The notes beneath the pieces are model-generated. The model had not been told where the DNA came from. It did no database searches and was given only the letters and a program-made list of their open reading frames with translations. 41,005 nt of DNA, taken from Treponema sp. (GTDB lineage: Bacteria; Spirochaetota; Spirochaetia; Treponematales; Breznakiellaceae). The stretch spans positions 1-41,005 of the forward strand of contig JAIRUN010000188.1 in NCBI GenBank assembly GCA_031254365.1. Direction: 5' to 3'. The position numbers and the translations under genes were made by a program. Shown one piece after another: positions 31,585-40,585 of the stretch (its first letter is position 1; every line of letters starts with the position of its first letter).

Positions 31585-31590
31585 GGTAGT

Positions 31591-32037
31591 ATGAATCTGA
31601 AAACTGTACTCACAGCGGAAACTATCAGCCTTCATCTGAAAGGTTCCTCCAAAGATGAGATCATCAACGAATTACTCGATATATTGGTTGCCGCGAAGAA
31701 AATTCCGGACAGGGCAGCCGCACATAACGCAATATTGGAGCGGGAACAGAAGATGTCCACCGGCATGAAGCACGGCATCGCCATTCCGCACGGCAAGAGT
31801 CCTACCATTAGCGAACTGGTTGCCTGTATCGGAATTTCCGACCATGCGGTGGATTTTGATTCTCTGGATCATGAGCCCTGCCGGATTTTCATTATGACCC
31901 TTTCTCCGGTAGAAAAAACCGGTCCGCATTTGCAGTTTCTCGCGGAAATCAGTCTGCTCTTCAAGAGTTCTGAAAAACGCCGGGAGATACTCAATGCTGA
32001 TTCGGCAGAAATGATTATGCGGATACTTTCCGAATAA
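31591..32037 (+). CDS. PTS EIIA domain protein, fructose/nitrogen (PtsN-like) type
   Basis: The 148-residue single-domain protein fits the PTS EIIA-2 family. The phosphorylated His is H67 in GIAIPHGK, preceded by EREQKMSTGMKHG and followed by the FIMTLSPVEKTGPHLQFLAEIS segment. Standing alone, with no EIIB or EIIC next to it, it is more likely a regulator in the style of EIIA-Ntr than a sugar transporter component. It lies downstream of polB in the same direction but has its own promoter. The gene converges with the HEAT-repeat gene, with ten bases between. Confidence 0.9.
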   Translation: MNLKTVLTAETISLHLKGSSKDEIINELLDILVAAKKIPDRAAAHNAILEREQKMSTGMKHGIAIPHGKSPTISELVACIGISDHAVDFDSLDHEPCRIFIMTLSPVEKTGPHLQFLAEISLLFKSSEKRREILNADSAEMIMRILSE

Positions 32038-32047
32038 ATTCTACCTT

Positions 32048-33250
32048 TTAATTCTGTAACGCTTCCCGCGCGAGATTTTTGACCGCAGGGGTCCAATCCA
32101 GAGCGAGAACGGAGTTCAGGGCAGGTCTGCCTATCGCATTTTTGGTAGTCCCCAAAGCGGAGATGATCGCCCTGACCATATCTTCGTCCCCCCGTCTGAT
32201 GTCGCCGATCTGCCGTTTGCCATTAAGCTCCATAAGGTATCCTGAAAGCAGCTGGGCGGCTTCATCAGTACCCAGAGAAGCAAGGGCGGCGACAACAGCG
32301 AAGCGTTCATCTTGATCGCCTCTGGTATAGGAACGATCCAGTGATGTATATACCGAATCGTCAGTGGTTTTATACTTGTTGATCATGGCAATCGCCATCT
32401 TCCTCATGCTGATAATCGTACCTTGCGCCTGCCTGTCGGAGGTGTTAACTCTCCAGCCTTCGGCAAGGGCCGCTACCGCTACGGATGCTTTTGATTCATT
32501 GGATACATTGACTCTTCTGGTTGAACCATCTTCTTCGGGAGCCTGGTAATTTTCAATGAACTGCAAGGCGGTGAATTTTTCCGCGTAATTGAAACTCGAA
32601 CCTTTAACAACATTTATCATAGGGGTTGTGGGATCATCCATGATATAGGAAAGCGACCGTAAGGCCTGATTTTTGATCCGTGATGAATACCAGCCGGTAG
32701 CGGCAGAGAATACCGGAAGGATGCCATCGGGATCCTGATATTTTTCAAGGGCAATGATCGCGCCAAAGGCAATGCGTTCTCCATTCAGGACATCTCTGGT
32801 AGGGCCCGCATTGGTAGTTCTCAGAATCTGGATCACAGGGGGAAGATAGTCTTTCGCTTCCACTCTGCCCAGCGCTATCATTGCTTCGGCCTTTACCAGC
32901 GGAGCCGGAAAAACATCCACTAACTGCCAGAGATCCGGAGCGGCCTCGGTATATTTTTCATCACCCAGAAGCTGCGATATAATTATAGCCTGATCTTCGG
33001 CGGCATTTCTCTCGGTAGCGTTTCTGACAAGCCTGTAATCCGCAATCAGGCGGTGAAGTATTCTTGCGTAAAATTCCCCTGCTCCGGTCAGCCGAGCTTC
33101 CTTTATATTCTGCAGAATGACAAGCTGCGCCATATGGGTTGAGGTATTGCGGTAGAGCGTATCGTACATCATCACTTCTTCTGATTGGGCAAAAACCGTG
33201 GCCGCTGTAACCATCGATAGTACAAGAACAACAATAATAATCTTTTTCAT
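32048..33250 (-). CDS. Secreted HEAT-repeat protein
   Basis: The 400-residue product has a signal peptide (MKKIIIVVLVLSMVTAATVFAQ) and then helix-pair repeats of HEAT type (APLVKAEAMIALGRVEAKDYL, DERFAVVAALASLGTDEAA, DMVRAIISALGTTKN). It should form a curved periplasmic scaffold. The ATG at 33250 has an AAAGGGG ribosome site and gives a proper signal peptide; the frame is open to 33298 but that part overlaps the upstream gene. It follows the YD-repeat gene by 10 bases in the same transcription unit. The function is unknown. Confidence 0.85.
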   Translation of the reverse strand: MKKIIIVVLVLSMVTAATVFAQSEEVMMYDTLYRNTSTHMAQLVILQNIKEARLTGAGEFYARILHRLIADYRLVRNATERNAAEDQAIIISQLLGDEKYTEAAPDLWQLVDVFPAPLVKAEAMIALGRVEAKDYLPPVIQILRTTNAGPTRDVLNGERIAFGAIIALEKYQDPDGILPVFSAATGWYSSRIKNQALRSLSYIMDDPTTPMINVVKGSSFNYAEKFTALQFIENYQAPEEDGSTRRVNVSNESKASVAVAALAEGWRVNTSDRQAQGTIISMRKMAIAMINKYKTTDDSVYTSLDRSYTRGDQDERFAVVAALASLGTDEAAQLLSGYLMELNGKRQIGDIRRGDEDMVRAIISALGTTKNAIGRPALNSVLALDWTPAVKNLAREALQN

Positions 33251-33260
33251 TTTAACCCCT

Positions 33261-34103
33261 TTATCTGGTCTGTTGACCCGGTCCAAAGCTGTATCCATAG
33301 GCTATTCTCCGGGTAGACTTTCCCTGGATATTTTCGATAATTTTGCTGCGTAATAAGCCGTCTCTATACTCGTTGATTTCCTCCATCTGTATCGTACCAT
33401 CCGCCGCGAGTATTTCCTTTTTTATTTCAAGCCCGTCCTGCCATGTCATTCTGATAGTAGAAGCGATCTGCCCTTCGGCATTATGTACCAGTTGTACGCT
33501 GAGATTGCCCTGGCTGTTGTATTGATATTCGGTATAACTGATCCTGTTTCCTCCGCTGTCTCTGGTTTCGGAACGGGTTATCCTTCTGTTATCAAAAGTA
33601 TACACCGTTTCGGCCATTGTTATACCCTGAGCGTCCTTGAAGATCCGGCGTATCTGGTTTCCCGCGCTATCATAGGTATATTCATAACTGGAGATGGCCC
33701 TGTTTCTCTCATCAACTATTGCTTCACGCGAGAGTCTGCCTTGCGGGTTGTATTCGAATATCACGCTGTTTCTGATACGATTTTCAGCGTCTCTGGTGAT
33801 TTTTTTGATCAAAGGGCCTCTGCTGTCCTGATAGACAAATTCGATCTGTTCCAGTATAGTACCGGAAGCGGAACGCCGAACTTGACTCTCTTCGCGGGAA
33901 TAGGAAGCGTCCCAATAAAAAAAGATGACTTCGTCTATTCTGCCATTGGCATTAAAAATTGATTCCCTGGACTTGAATGCTTCACGGCCCTGTCTGTCAA
34001 CAGAGACCCGAATGGTTCCTCCGGGTAATGGTTCACCTCCTGTTTGGGAATATACGCCAGCCGCCAGAAAAACGGCGCATATACAGAGAATAAACTTTCT
34101 CAT
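33261..34103 (-). CDS. Secreted YD-repeat-like beta protein
   Basis: The 280-residue product has a signal peptide (FILCICAVFLAAGVYSQ) and then about nine beta-rich repeats of 20-25 residues with the pattern Y-x-Y-(D/N)-x-x-G-x, as in SSYEYTYDSAGNQIRRIF and YTEYQYNSQGNLSVQLV. This resembles the YD/RHS repeat or MORN-like fold. It is too small for an RHS toxin shell and has no toxin domain. The ribosome site GGGGGAG lies 9 bases before the ATG. It is the first gene of the unit with the HEAT-repeat gene, divergent from the GH5 gene. Confidence 0.75.
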   Translation of the reverse strand: MRKFILCICAVFLAAGVYSQTGGEPLPGGTIRVSVDRQGREAFKSRESIFNANGRIDEVIFFYWDASYSREESQVRRSASGTILEQIEFVYQDSRGPLIKKITRDAENRIRNSVIFEYNPQGRLSREAIVDERNRAISSYEYTYDSAGNQIRRIFKDAQGITMAETVYTFDNRRITRSETRDSGGNRISYTEYQYNSQGNLSVQLVHNAEGQIASTIRMTWQDGLEIKKEILAADGTIQMEEINEYRDGLLRSKIIENIQGKSTRRIAYGYSFGPGQQTR

Positions 34104-34200
34104 TTTTTATACTCCCCCTTATACAGCAATATGCTATACTTCAATATATAATACCTCAATACTGAATATCAGACAAGCCTGAAATACCGGAGGAAACAAG

Positions 34201-36078
34201 GTGCGTATTATCAATAACAGAATACTGGACTCCGAGGGAAGAACCCTGATACTGCGGGGGGTGAATTTGGGAGGCAACTCCAAAAACCCCTTTGGTCCGC
34301 CGGGCTGGGGCTTGAGTCCGGAATCCCTTAAAAAACCCGCGGAAGTCTCTTTTGTGGGCCGGCCGTTTCCGCTGGAGGAGGCGGACAGCCATTTTGAGCG
34401 CCTCAGCCGGGCCGGAATGACCTTTTTGCGGCTGGTAATTACCTGGGAGGCCCTGGAACACGCAGGCCCCGGCCAATATGACGAGGCTTTTTTGGCCTAT
34501 CTGCGGAGAATCCTCCTTGCGGCGGAACAAAAGGGCGTTTCGGTTTTTATTGATCCTCATCAGGATGTGTGGAGCCGCTGGACCGGCGGCGATGGCGCAC
34601 CGGCCTGGACAATGGAATTACTCGGCATGGACATTGAAAAGCTGGATACTACCGGCGCGGCCATTACCCGGCAACGCTACGCTGAATTCCACAAAAGCCA
34701 CAAACACCCCGAAGGAGAGTCCTTTCCCCGCATGATCTGGCCCAGTAACTACAACCGCTATGCAGCGGCCACCATGTTCAGCCTTTTTTTTGGCGGAAAA
34801 ACATACGCCCCTGATCTGAGAATCGAAGGCGAAAATGTCCAGGACTGGCTGCAGGGCCGCTACATTGCCGCTTTCCGCCACTGTTACCGCCGCCTGAAAA
34901 ACTGCGCGGCCATTGCCGGCTGGGGCGTGATAAATGAGCCTCATTGCGGTTTTATCGGTTACAGAAATCTGGAGCAAACGGAAAAACCCATGTTACCGTC
35001 CGGGCCGCGGCCCAGTCCCTGGGATACCATGCGTTCCGCTTCCGGTTATACGGTGAAAGTACCGGTACATAATTTACTTGGACAGCAAACTTCAAAACAC
35101 GAAATTCTTAACCCCGGCGGTCATTCGCTTTTCAGGGAAGGCTGTGCCTGCCCCTGGAAGCAGGCCAGGGTCTGGACTGACGAAGGAGATAATCCGCGCT
35201 TGCTGCGAAATGATCATTTTGCCATGTTTGAGGGACGGCAGGCGGACTTTTTGAAAGATTTCCATAAGCCCTTCACGCTTCGTTTTATTGAACAGATGAA
35301 AGAAGCGGATGAACATACATTCTTCTTTATTGAGGGAATGCCTCCGGGATTGAAGGGCTCGGCCCATCCCTCATGGGGGAAAAATGATCCGCCAAACACG
35401 ATCAACGCCTTTCACTTATACGATGGTTTTTCCCTGTTTACCAAACAATTCCGGCCCTGGTTTACGTTCAATCCTGAAAACACAAAACTGATTGCGGGCA
35501 GGGAAAAAGTACAGGTATTTTTTAACGGATGTCTGGCAAAAGATATCAAATGGTCCAATGAACACATGGGCGGGATGCCCTGCCTGCTTGGTGAATTCGG
35601 ACTTGCCTTTGACATGAACAACCGCCGCGCTTTTGCCAATGGAGATTATTCCCTGCACGAAGAAGCCCTGTCCATGTATTACAACGCAGTGGATGCAAAT
35701 CTTCTTCATTCAACAATCTGGAATTACACGGCGGACAATACCAACAAAACCGGCGATGGCTGGAACGATGAAGACCTTTCGATTTTTTCAGAAGGAAAGG
35801 AGCGGGCCATCGCGGGCTGGAAGCGGCCCTATCCCATGGCTACTTCCGGTCAGCCGCTTTCGATACACTGGGATCGCAAGCGGGGCATTTTCCGTTACCG
35901 CTTCAATGCGGACAGCGGCATTGCCGCGCCTACGATTATTTATCTTCCGGCGGAAAGGTTCGGGCCACAGGCGAACATTACCACCGTCCTGCGTTTTGAA
36001 CACCGGCATGAGGAACAGCGGCTGCTGGTATTTAACGAGGGCCGCGGCGGTGAAACGGAACTGACAGTTTCTACATGA
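34201..36078 (+). CDS. Glycoside hydrolase family 5, glycosylceramidase-like
   Basis: The 625-residue enzyme starts with GTG after a strong ribosome site (GGAGG). It lacks a signal peptide, so it should act in the cytoplasm. The GH5 barrel contains RLVITWEALEHAGPGQYD, FIDPHQDVWSRWTGGDGAP, the acid/base Glu246 in GVINEPHCG and the nucleophile Glu465 in LLGEFGLAFD. A small C-terminal beta domain follows (about 560-625). The FIDPHQDVWSRW segment and the long insertion between barrel strands are reminiscent of endoglycoceramidase and steryl or glucosylceramide glucosidases; the substrate is not certain. Confidence 0.88.
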   Translation: MRIINNRILDSEGRTLILRGVNLGGNSKNPFGPPGWGLSPESLKKPAEVSFVGRPFPLEEADSHFERLSRAGMTFLRLVITWEALEHAGPGQYDEAFLAYLRRILLAAEQKGVSVFIDPHQDVWSRWTGGDGAPAWTMELLGMDIEKLDTTGAAITRQRYAEFHKSHKHPEGESFPRMIWPSNYNRYAAATMFSLFFGGKTYAPDLRIEGENVQDWLQGRYIAAFRHCYRRLKNCAAIAGWGVINEPHCGFIGYRNLEQTEKPMLPSGPRPSPWDTMRSASGYTVKVPVHNLLGQQTSKHEILNPGGHSLFREGCACPWKQARVWTDEGDNPRLLRNDHFAMFEGRQADFLKDFHKPFTLRFIEQMKEADEHTFFFIEGMPPGLKGSAHPSWGKNDPPNTINAFHLYDGFSLFTKQFRPWFTFNPENTKLIAGREKVQVFFNGCLAKDIKWSNEHMGGMPCLLGEFGLAFDMNNRRAFANGDYSLHEEALSMYYNAVDANLLHSTIWNYTADNTNKTGDGWNDEDLSIFSEGKERAIAGWKRPYPMATSGQPLSIHWDRKRGIFRYRFNADSGIAAPTIIYLPAERFGPQANITTVLRFEHRHEEQRLLVFNEGRGGETELTVST

Positions 36079-36109
36079 AGATGTTCCACAACAAGCGGAT
36101 AATTACTTA

Positions 36110-36136
36110 TTGACAATACTCATTTCAGGATATAAT
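36110..36136 (+). promoter_or_regulatory. Possible promoter of the GNAT gene
   Basis: A perfect -35 TTGACA (36110-36115) and a perfect -10 TATAAT (36131-36136) are only 15 bases apart, which is shorter than the usual 16-18. A strong ribosome site (GGAGG) lies before the ATG at 36210, after a leader of about 67 bases. Confidence 0.5.
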
Positions 36137-36209
36137 GTATTATTATCCATATTTAATACATTGAAATATAAATTGATAAAATGATATGACAAAACATTGG
36201 AGGAAATAA

Positions 36210-36755
36210 ATGCTGGAAAAGATTGAAATAAAAGAATTAATATCTGATGATATTAATGGGAGTTTATTGAATAATTTTGACAGGTATCAGAAAGTAACAA
36301 GACACTGGAAAAATAAAAACGGAGAATGGATTTTAATAGATGAAGAATATGTTGTGGATTGGGACAGAAAGAAAAAAAATAATGTAGTGAAATTTTTCTT
36401 AAATACGATAAAAGAAGGGAAAGGTTATATTTTTGGGGCGTATGAGAAAGAAGAATTAATCGGATTTTCAGTTTTGTTAAATAATAAATTCGGAACAAAT
36501 GAACAATACAGTCAATTAAAATATTTGCAGGTATCATACGGTCATAGACATCAAGGAACAGGTAAAGAATTATTCAGACTATGTGTAGAAAAAGCCAAAA
36601 AGATTGGTATTACAAAGATATATATTTCGGCAAATGATTCAGAAGAAACACAAAAATTCTATTTGGATATTGGGTGTAAAGACGCGGAAGAAATAAATTC
36701 AAAATTGGCGGAAGAAGAACCGTATGACAGACAAATGGAATATGTTATAGAATGA
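36210..36755 (+). CDS. GNAT-family N-acetyltransferase
   Basis: The 181-residue product has the GNAT acetyl-CoA loop HRHQGTGKELFRLCVEKAKK preceded by the strand KYLQVS, and the ISANDSEETQKFYLDIGCK segment typical of the fold. The acetyl acceptor is unknown. The gene is strikingly A+T-rich, with AAA, ATA and AAT codons dominating, while its neighbours use G+C-rich codons, so it probably arrived by transfer from a low-G+C organism, perhaps Firmicutes. It converges with the DUF4954 gene with five bases between. Confidence 0.85.
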   Translation: MLEKIEIKELISDDINGSLLNNFDRYQKVTRHWKNKNGEWILIDEEYVVDWDRKKKNNVVKFFLNTIKEGKGYIFGAYEKEELIGFSVLLNNKFGTNEQYSQLKYLQVSYGHRHQGTGKELFRLCVEKAKKIGITKIYISANDSEETQKFYLDIGCKDAEEINSKLAEEEPYDRQMEYVIE

Positions 36756-36760
36756 GAAAA

Positions 36761-38908
36761 CTACAAACGATCAGCTAATCTTTCAATCATCGCTTCAAAA
36801 CCGGCGGCATCAGCGCGGGCCAGCCGCACAAAAGAACCGCTGCCGACTTTTCCCAGCACCTGCTCCATTTCCGCCTGATTGCGGAACGTGGCCTTTTTAA
36901 AGGGATCGCGGAAATCCTTTGCTCTGGTTTTGTGAATTTGACCGCTGATCCAGCGCCGGATTTCCAGTGCCGCGGCAAGTTCCTTTTTGAAACTGGCGGC
37001 ATCTAACGGAGCGGCATCAGCGCGCAGCAGGGCAAGCACAGCCCATGCGTGGCGGGCCCTGTCCATTGAATATGCCTCCTGCCAGAGACCGTAGGCGCGG
37101 TGGATTTCATTCCAGTCTTGATATTTTCCTTCGCCAATATCTTTTCGCAATTCATCCACCCGAAAGGCCGGAGCGATTTGCCCGCCGATATTAACCCATT
37201 CCCGAATCCGCTGTTCAGGCGCGGCAGGGCCAAGCAGATCCATGAGACCTCTGAAATCAAGATCAGGCTGCGAGTCTGCAAGCGCGGCAAGGGTTTTTAC
37301 CGCATAGTAACGGAGCATCTGGCGGTAGGCGGCAATAGCCTCAAGCGGTTTGAGGATCACCTGTCCCCGCTTGCTGTACTCAAGATGGCGGCAGGGGATC
37401 ATACGGAGTTCCACGCTGCCCGCGCCCGTCATATCTCCGGGTGAAAAACCCGCTTCGCCAAGCCAGCCGTCCAGGAGCGACAGGGCGGAGATAATTTCTT
37501 CCGCTGTGTCAGGCGCGAGATAGTCAGATTCAATGTGCTGTATTTTAATTTTACGCTGGTCGCGGCTGCGGGTTTTCCATGAATTCCGTTCCAGCGCGTA
37601 GAGATTGTGAATCCAGTAATAGGCGGGCATCACTTCAAGCCGGTTCTTGTGAACATTATTATTTACAAGGGAGAAGGGCAGGGGGATGTTGAGTTCAGAG
37701 GGGTATTCGCCCTTGGCAATGATCACAAAGGACGCGAAACAGCTTGAGTGTTTCAGGCTTACCGCCAGTCCCGGCCAGAATCCCCGCTTTGCCCGTATTT
37801 CGCCGTCATTGGCCCGGCTGTTGTGGTTGCTGCCAATGGTGGCCGCGGCGGCTATGTTTGACATTCCCTGAACAAGACTGGCGATAAGAAAGGAATTGTT
37901 GTGGTGCTGTTCATGCACGGGGAAGATCAAATTGTTGAGCGTTTCGCAGCAGGACATGGTTGAATTGTCGCCTAACACCGAATGTATCAGCCGCGCCCCG
38001 TATTTCAGATTACAGTTTCTGCCCATGACAAAGCGTACCGCTTTTGAACCGTAAAATATTTTTCCGCCATACCCTATAATACCGTTTACCAATTCCACCC
38101 CTTCGCCGATTTGGGTAGGCTCGTCCGCAGAAGAAAGGATCGTCAGATTCTTGAGTTTGTTCGCGCCCTTGATGTAGGCGCAATTTCCTATTGCCGCGTC
38201 TTTGATAATGGCGCAGCTTTTAATCACCGTACCTGACCCTATTGTCCCGTAGCAGCCGCGGCTGCCGCCGTACTGTTTCTGGGTGATCTCTTTCAGTTTG
38301 TCCGTTAATGCCGTGTCATCGCGGTACGCGGCCCAGAGAAAGGCATCGGCGGTGATCATGTCCTCAAAAGGCAGAATTGATCGCCCGCCCGCCTCGTTCA
38401 TCACATCGATACATATCCGCACTTCTTCTTCCTCGCCATCCTTGACAACGCCATTGCCGAATTTCGCGTGATTGGTGGCCTGTAGTTCATCAACTTTGGA
38501 AAGTATGCAGTTATCGCCGGTGATGTAATGGGAAATGTACGCGCAGTCCTGTATGACCGTATCATCGCCGATGTCGCAGGAAATTATTGTGCTTGAGCGA
38601 ATCCCCGCCGGTACGCAGAAGTCGTGATATTTGAGCAGCACATTCCGCAGGGTTCCCAACCTGACAAGACCATAAAAATTCGAGCCGCGAATCAGATCAG
38701 GTTCAAAGGGATCGCACACAAGAAAATTATTCCAGTTGGGACAGTAATTTCCGTTCTGTGTCAAAATATCAATTTCATGGGATTTGAGATTCCGCCAAGG
38801 CCGCTCAGTCTGCTGCGCGTTACGCAGCCAGTATTCATCAGCGCCCGGAGGCAAAAAAGAGGCGGGAATAAAATCATAGCCGTAACGTTCAGGAGATACT
38901 ATGTTCAT
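36761..38908 (-). CDS. DUF4954 protein with left-handed beta-helix
   Basis: The 715-residue protein matches DUF4954. The N-terminal half carries hexapeptide-type repeats (STIISCDIGDDTVIQDCAYISHYITGDNCIL, GSGTVIKSCAIIKDAAIGNCAYIKGA), which fold as a left-handed beta-helix as in acyl- and nucleotidyltransferases. The segment IGSNHNSRANDGE could be a nucleotide- or metal-binding loop. The C-terminal part (about 480-715) is helical. The function is not established; a sugar-nucleotide or acyl transfer role is suggested only by the fold. It starts 2 bases after the pheS stop, so it is translated from the same mRNA. Confidence 0.8.
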   Translation of the reverse strand: MNIVSPERYGYDFIPASFLPPGADEYWLRNAQQTERPWRNLKSHEIDILTQNGNYCPNWNNFLVCDPFEPDLIRGSNFYGLVRLGTLRNVLLKYHDFCVPAGIRSSTIISCDIGDDTVIQDCAYISHYITGDNCILSKVDELQATNHAKFGNGVVKDGEEEEVRICIDVMNEAGGRSILPFEDMITADAFLWAAYRDDTALTDKLKEITQKQYGGSRGCYGTIGSGTVIKSCAIIKDAAIGNCAYIKGANKLKNLTILSSADEPTQIGEGVELVNGIIGYGGKIFYGSKAVRFVMGRNCNLKYGARLIHSVLGDNSTMSCCETLNNLIFPVHEQHHNNSFLIASLVQGMSNIAAAATIGSNHNSRANDGEIRAKRGFWPGLAVSLKHSSCFASFVIIAKGEYPSELNIPLPFSLVNNNVHKNRLEVMPAYYWIHNLYALERNSWKTRSRDQRKIKIQHIESDYLAPDTAEEIISALSLLDGWLGEAGFSPGDMTGAGSVELRMIPCRHLEYSKRGQVILKPLEAIAAYRQMLRYYAVKTLAALADSQPDLDFRGLMDLLGPAAPEQRIREWVNIGGQIAPAFRVDELRKDIGEGKYQDWNEIHRAYGLWQEAYSMDRARHAWAVLALLRADAAPLDAASFKKELAAALEIRRWISGQIHKTRAKDFRDPFKKATFRNQAEMEQVLGKVGSGSFVRLARADAAGFEAMIERLADRL

Positions 38909-38910
38909 TA

Positions 38911-40569
38911 TCAGGCTTTCACCCTTCGCAGCCGCACATTTTCAATATCGTTACTGAATAGTTCCCGTATATCGTTTATTCTCAAAGCCATCATAGCCAT
39001 GCGGTCAATGCCGATGCCCCACGCCGCGACCGGCACATTCACTCCCAGGCTGTCGGTAACTTCCGGACGGAAAATACCGGAGCCACCCAATTCAAACCAG
39101 CCCAGTGTCGGGTGTTTGATATGCACTTCTACCGAAGGTTCGGTAAACGGAAAATAACCGGGTACATATTTTACTTCATCCGCTCCGGCAACCTCACGGG
39201 CAAACATTTCCAGCATACCGAGGAGGGTGCGAAGGTTTACATCTTCGCCTAACACTATGCCCTCGGTCTGGTAAAAATCAGGAAGATGACTCGCGTCAAC
39301 CTGATCATAGCGGAAGCAGCGCACAATGCCGAAGTACTTGCCGGGGACTTTCGCGGCAGGCAAAGTTTTTGCGGAAAGCACTGTCCCCTGCGAACGGAGA
39401 ATAAGCCGCCGCGTAAACTCACGGTCAAAGGTATAGTTCCAGCCCCGGCTGCCGGTTTTGCCGCCGTTTTCATGTGCGGCGGCGATGTTGGAAAGCCAGG
39501 GTTCTTCGATAGCTTTTGCCTTTGCGAACCCATCCGGGTTCGATGGATTTGCGAGGCGGTATACATCGTGAATATCTCTGGCTGAATGGAACTGCGGCAT
39601 GAACAGGGCATCGGAATTCCAGAACTCGGTTTCGACCAATGGGCCGTCAAATTCTTCAAAGCCCAGAGAAACCAGTTTATCTTTTACGTTCTCAAGAAAT
39701 TTCGCGTAGGGGTTACTGCGGCCCGGCGTTAACCGTGTGGGGGGCGTTTTAACGTTATACGATCTAAAAGTCTTGCCTTTCCAGCTTCCGCTTTCGAGCA
39801 TTTCCGGCGTAATGGTTCCGATTTCGTCACCGGTGATTCCGGCGGCTTTGAGCGCGGCGGCGGTCAATGCGGCGGGAACGGCGCCGTCCTCCGCCGTGGT
39901 AAAACCGTACACCACGGTTTCGCGGTCTATCTGGCGGAACGGCGCATCGGCGGCTCCGCGTTTTTTGGCATGGTTCGCGATAATAGCTTTTTCTTCGTCA
40001 TTCAGCGACGCCTCGGCAAGCAGGCCGCCGGTTGCCGCGATTTTGTGCAATAAGCCCCGGATAAGGGCAAAACGCTTAAACACCGGATTCTTTGCCGGGT
40101 CCTGAATCGCGTCCAGCGGAAAGGTGAGTGTAACATTTTTTTGCTCGTCCATTTTCAAAGCGCCGAGTTTGGAAAGACTGCCAAACGCGCTACCAATGTC
40201 CTTGTTTTCCATGCCCAGCGCCTGGGCAATTTCCGGCAGTTGGGGGCCGCTGGACGGTCCTTGGCCGCTTTTTGCTTTTTCCATACCTTGTCGTATCAAC
40301 TCAAGGATTCGCTCTTCGGGGCTACCCTTCTCTTTCCATTCGCTACCCAAAACGGTCAACTCGTAAAAAACAGCCGTCTCCCGCCTAAGTTCACCGACCA
40401 GACCCTTCCCCGCCAGCCAGGACAGCGCCTGATTGCCGTTGCCGGGCTTGAAGTCAAGCTCTTTCTCGACTTTTTCAATGGTCAGTTCATCGCCCTTCTT
40501 GTACGAAAGGAGAATCCGTATTTCCAGAGGATGCAGATTTTTTACCGTGTTTTGAATGTCAACTGCCAT
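38911..40569 (-). CDS. pheS: Phenylalanyl-tRNA synthetase alpha subunit, archaeal/eukaryotic type
   Basis: This subunit carries the class II active site that charges tRNA-Phe. Of 552 residues, about 1-200 form winged-helix DNA-binding-like repeats typical of the archaeal/eukaryotic type, absent from the about 330-residue bacterial PheS. The catalytic part has motif 1 (GPLVETEFWNSDALFMPQFH), motif 2 (FRYDQVDASHLPDFYQTEG) and motif 3 (GIGIDRMAMMAL). Spirochaetes are known to carry an archaeal-type PheRS acquired by transfer. pheT is not adjacent; the next gene downstream encodes DUF4954. A poorly placed AAGGGG precedes the ATG. Confidence 0.95.
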   Translation of the reverse strand: MAVDIQNTVKNLHPLEIRILLSYKKGDELTIEKVEKELDFKPGNGNQALSWLAGKGLVGELRRETAVFYELTVLGSEWKEKGSPEERILELIRQGMEKAKSGQGPSSGPQLPEIAQALGMENKDIGSAFGSLSKLGALKMDEQKNVTLTFPLDAIQDPAKNPVFKRFALIRGLLHKIAATGGLLAEASLNDEEKAIIANHAKKRGAADAPFRQIDRETVVYGFTTAEDGAVPAALTAAALKAAGITGDEIGTITPEMLESGSWKGKTFRSYNVKTPPTRLTPGRSNPYAKFLENVKDKLVSLGFEEFDGPLVETEFWNSDALFMPQFHSARDIHDVYRLANPSNPDGFAKAKAIEEPWLSNIAAAHENGGKTGSRGWNYTFDREFTRRLILRSQGTVLSAKTLPAAKVPGKYFGIVRCFRYDQVDASHLPDFYQTEGIVLGEDVNLRTLLGMLEMFAREVAGADEVKYVPGYFPFTEPSVEVHIKHPTLGWFELGGSGIFRPEVTDSLGVNVPVAAWGIGIDRMAMMALRINDIRELFSNDIENVRLRRVKA

Positions 40570-40585
40570 ATATTACTTTAGCCCC

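Noticed and set aside
33261-34103. RHS polymorphic toxin
   Set aside because: The YD-like repeats are few, there is no RHS core motif or C-terminal toxin, and no immunity gene follows.
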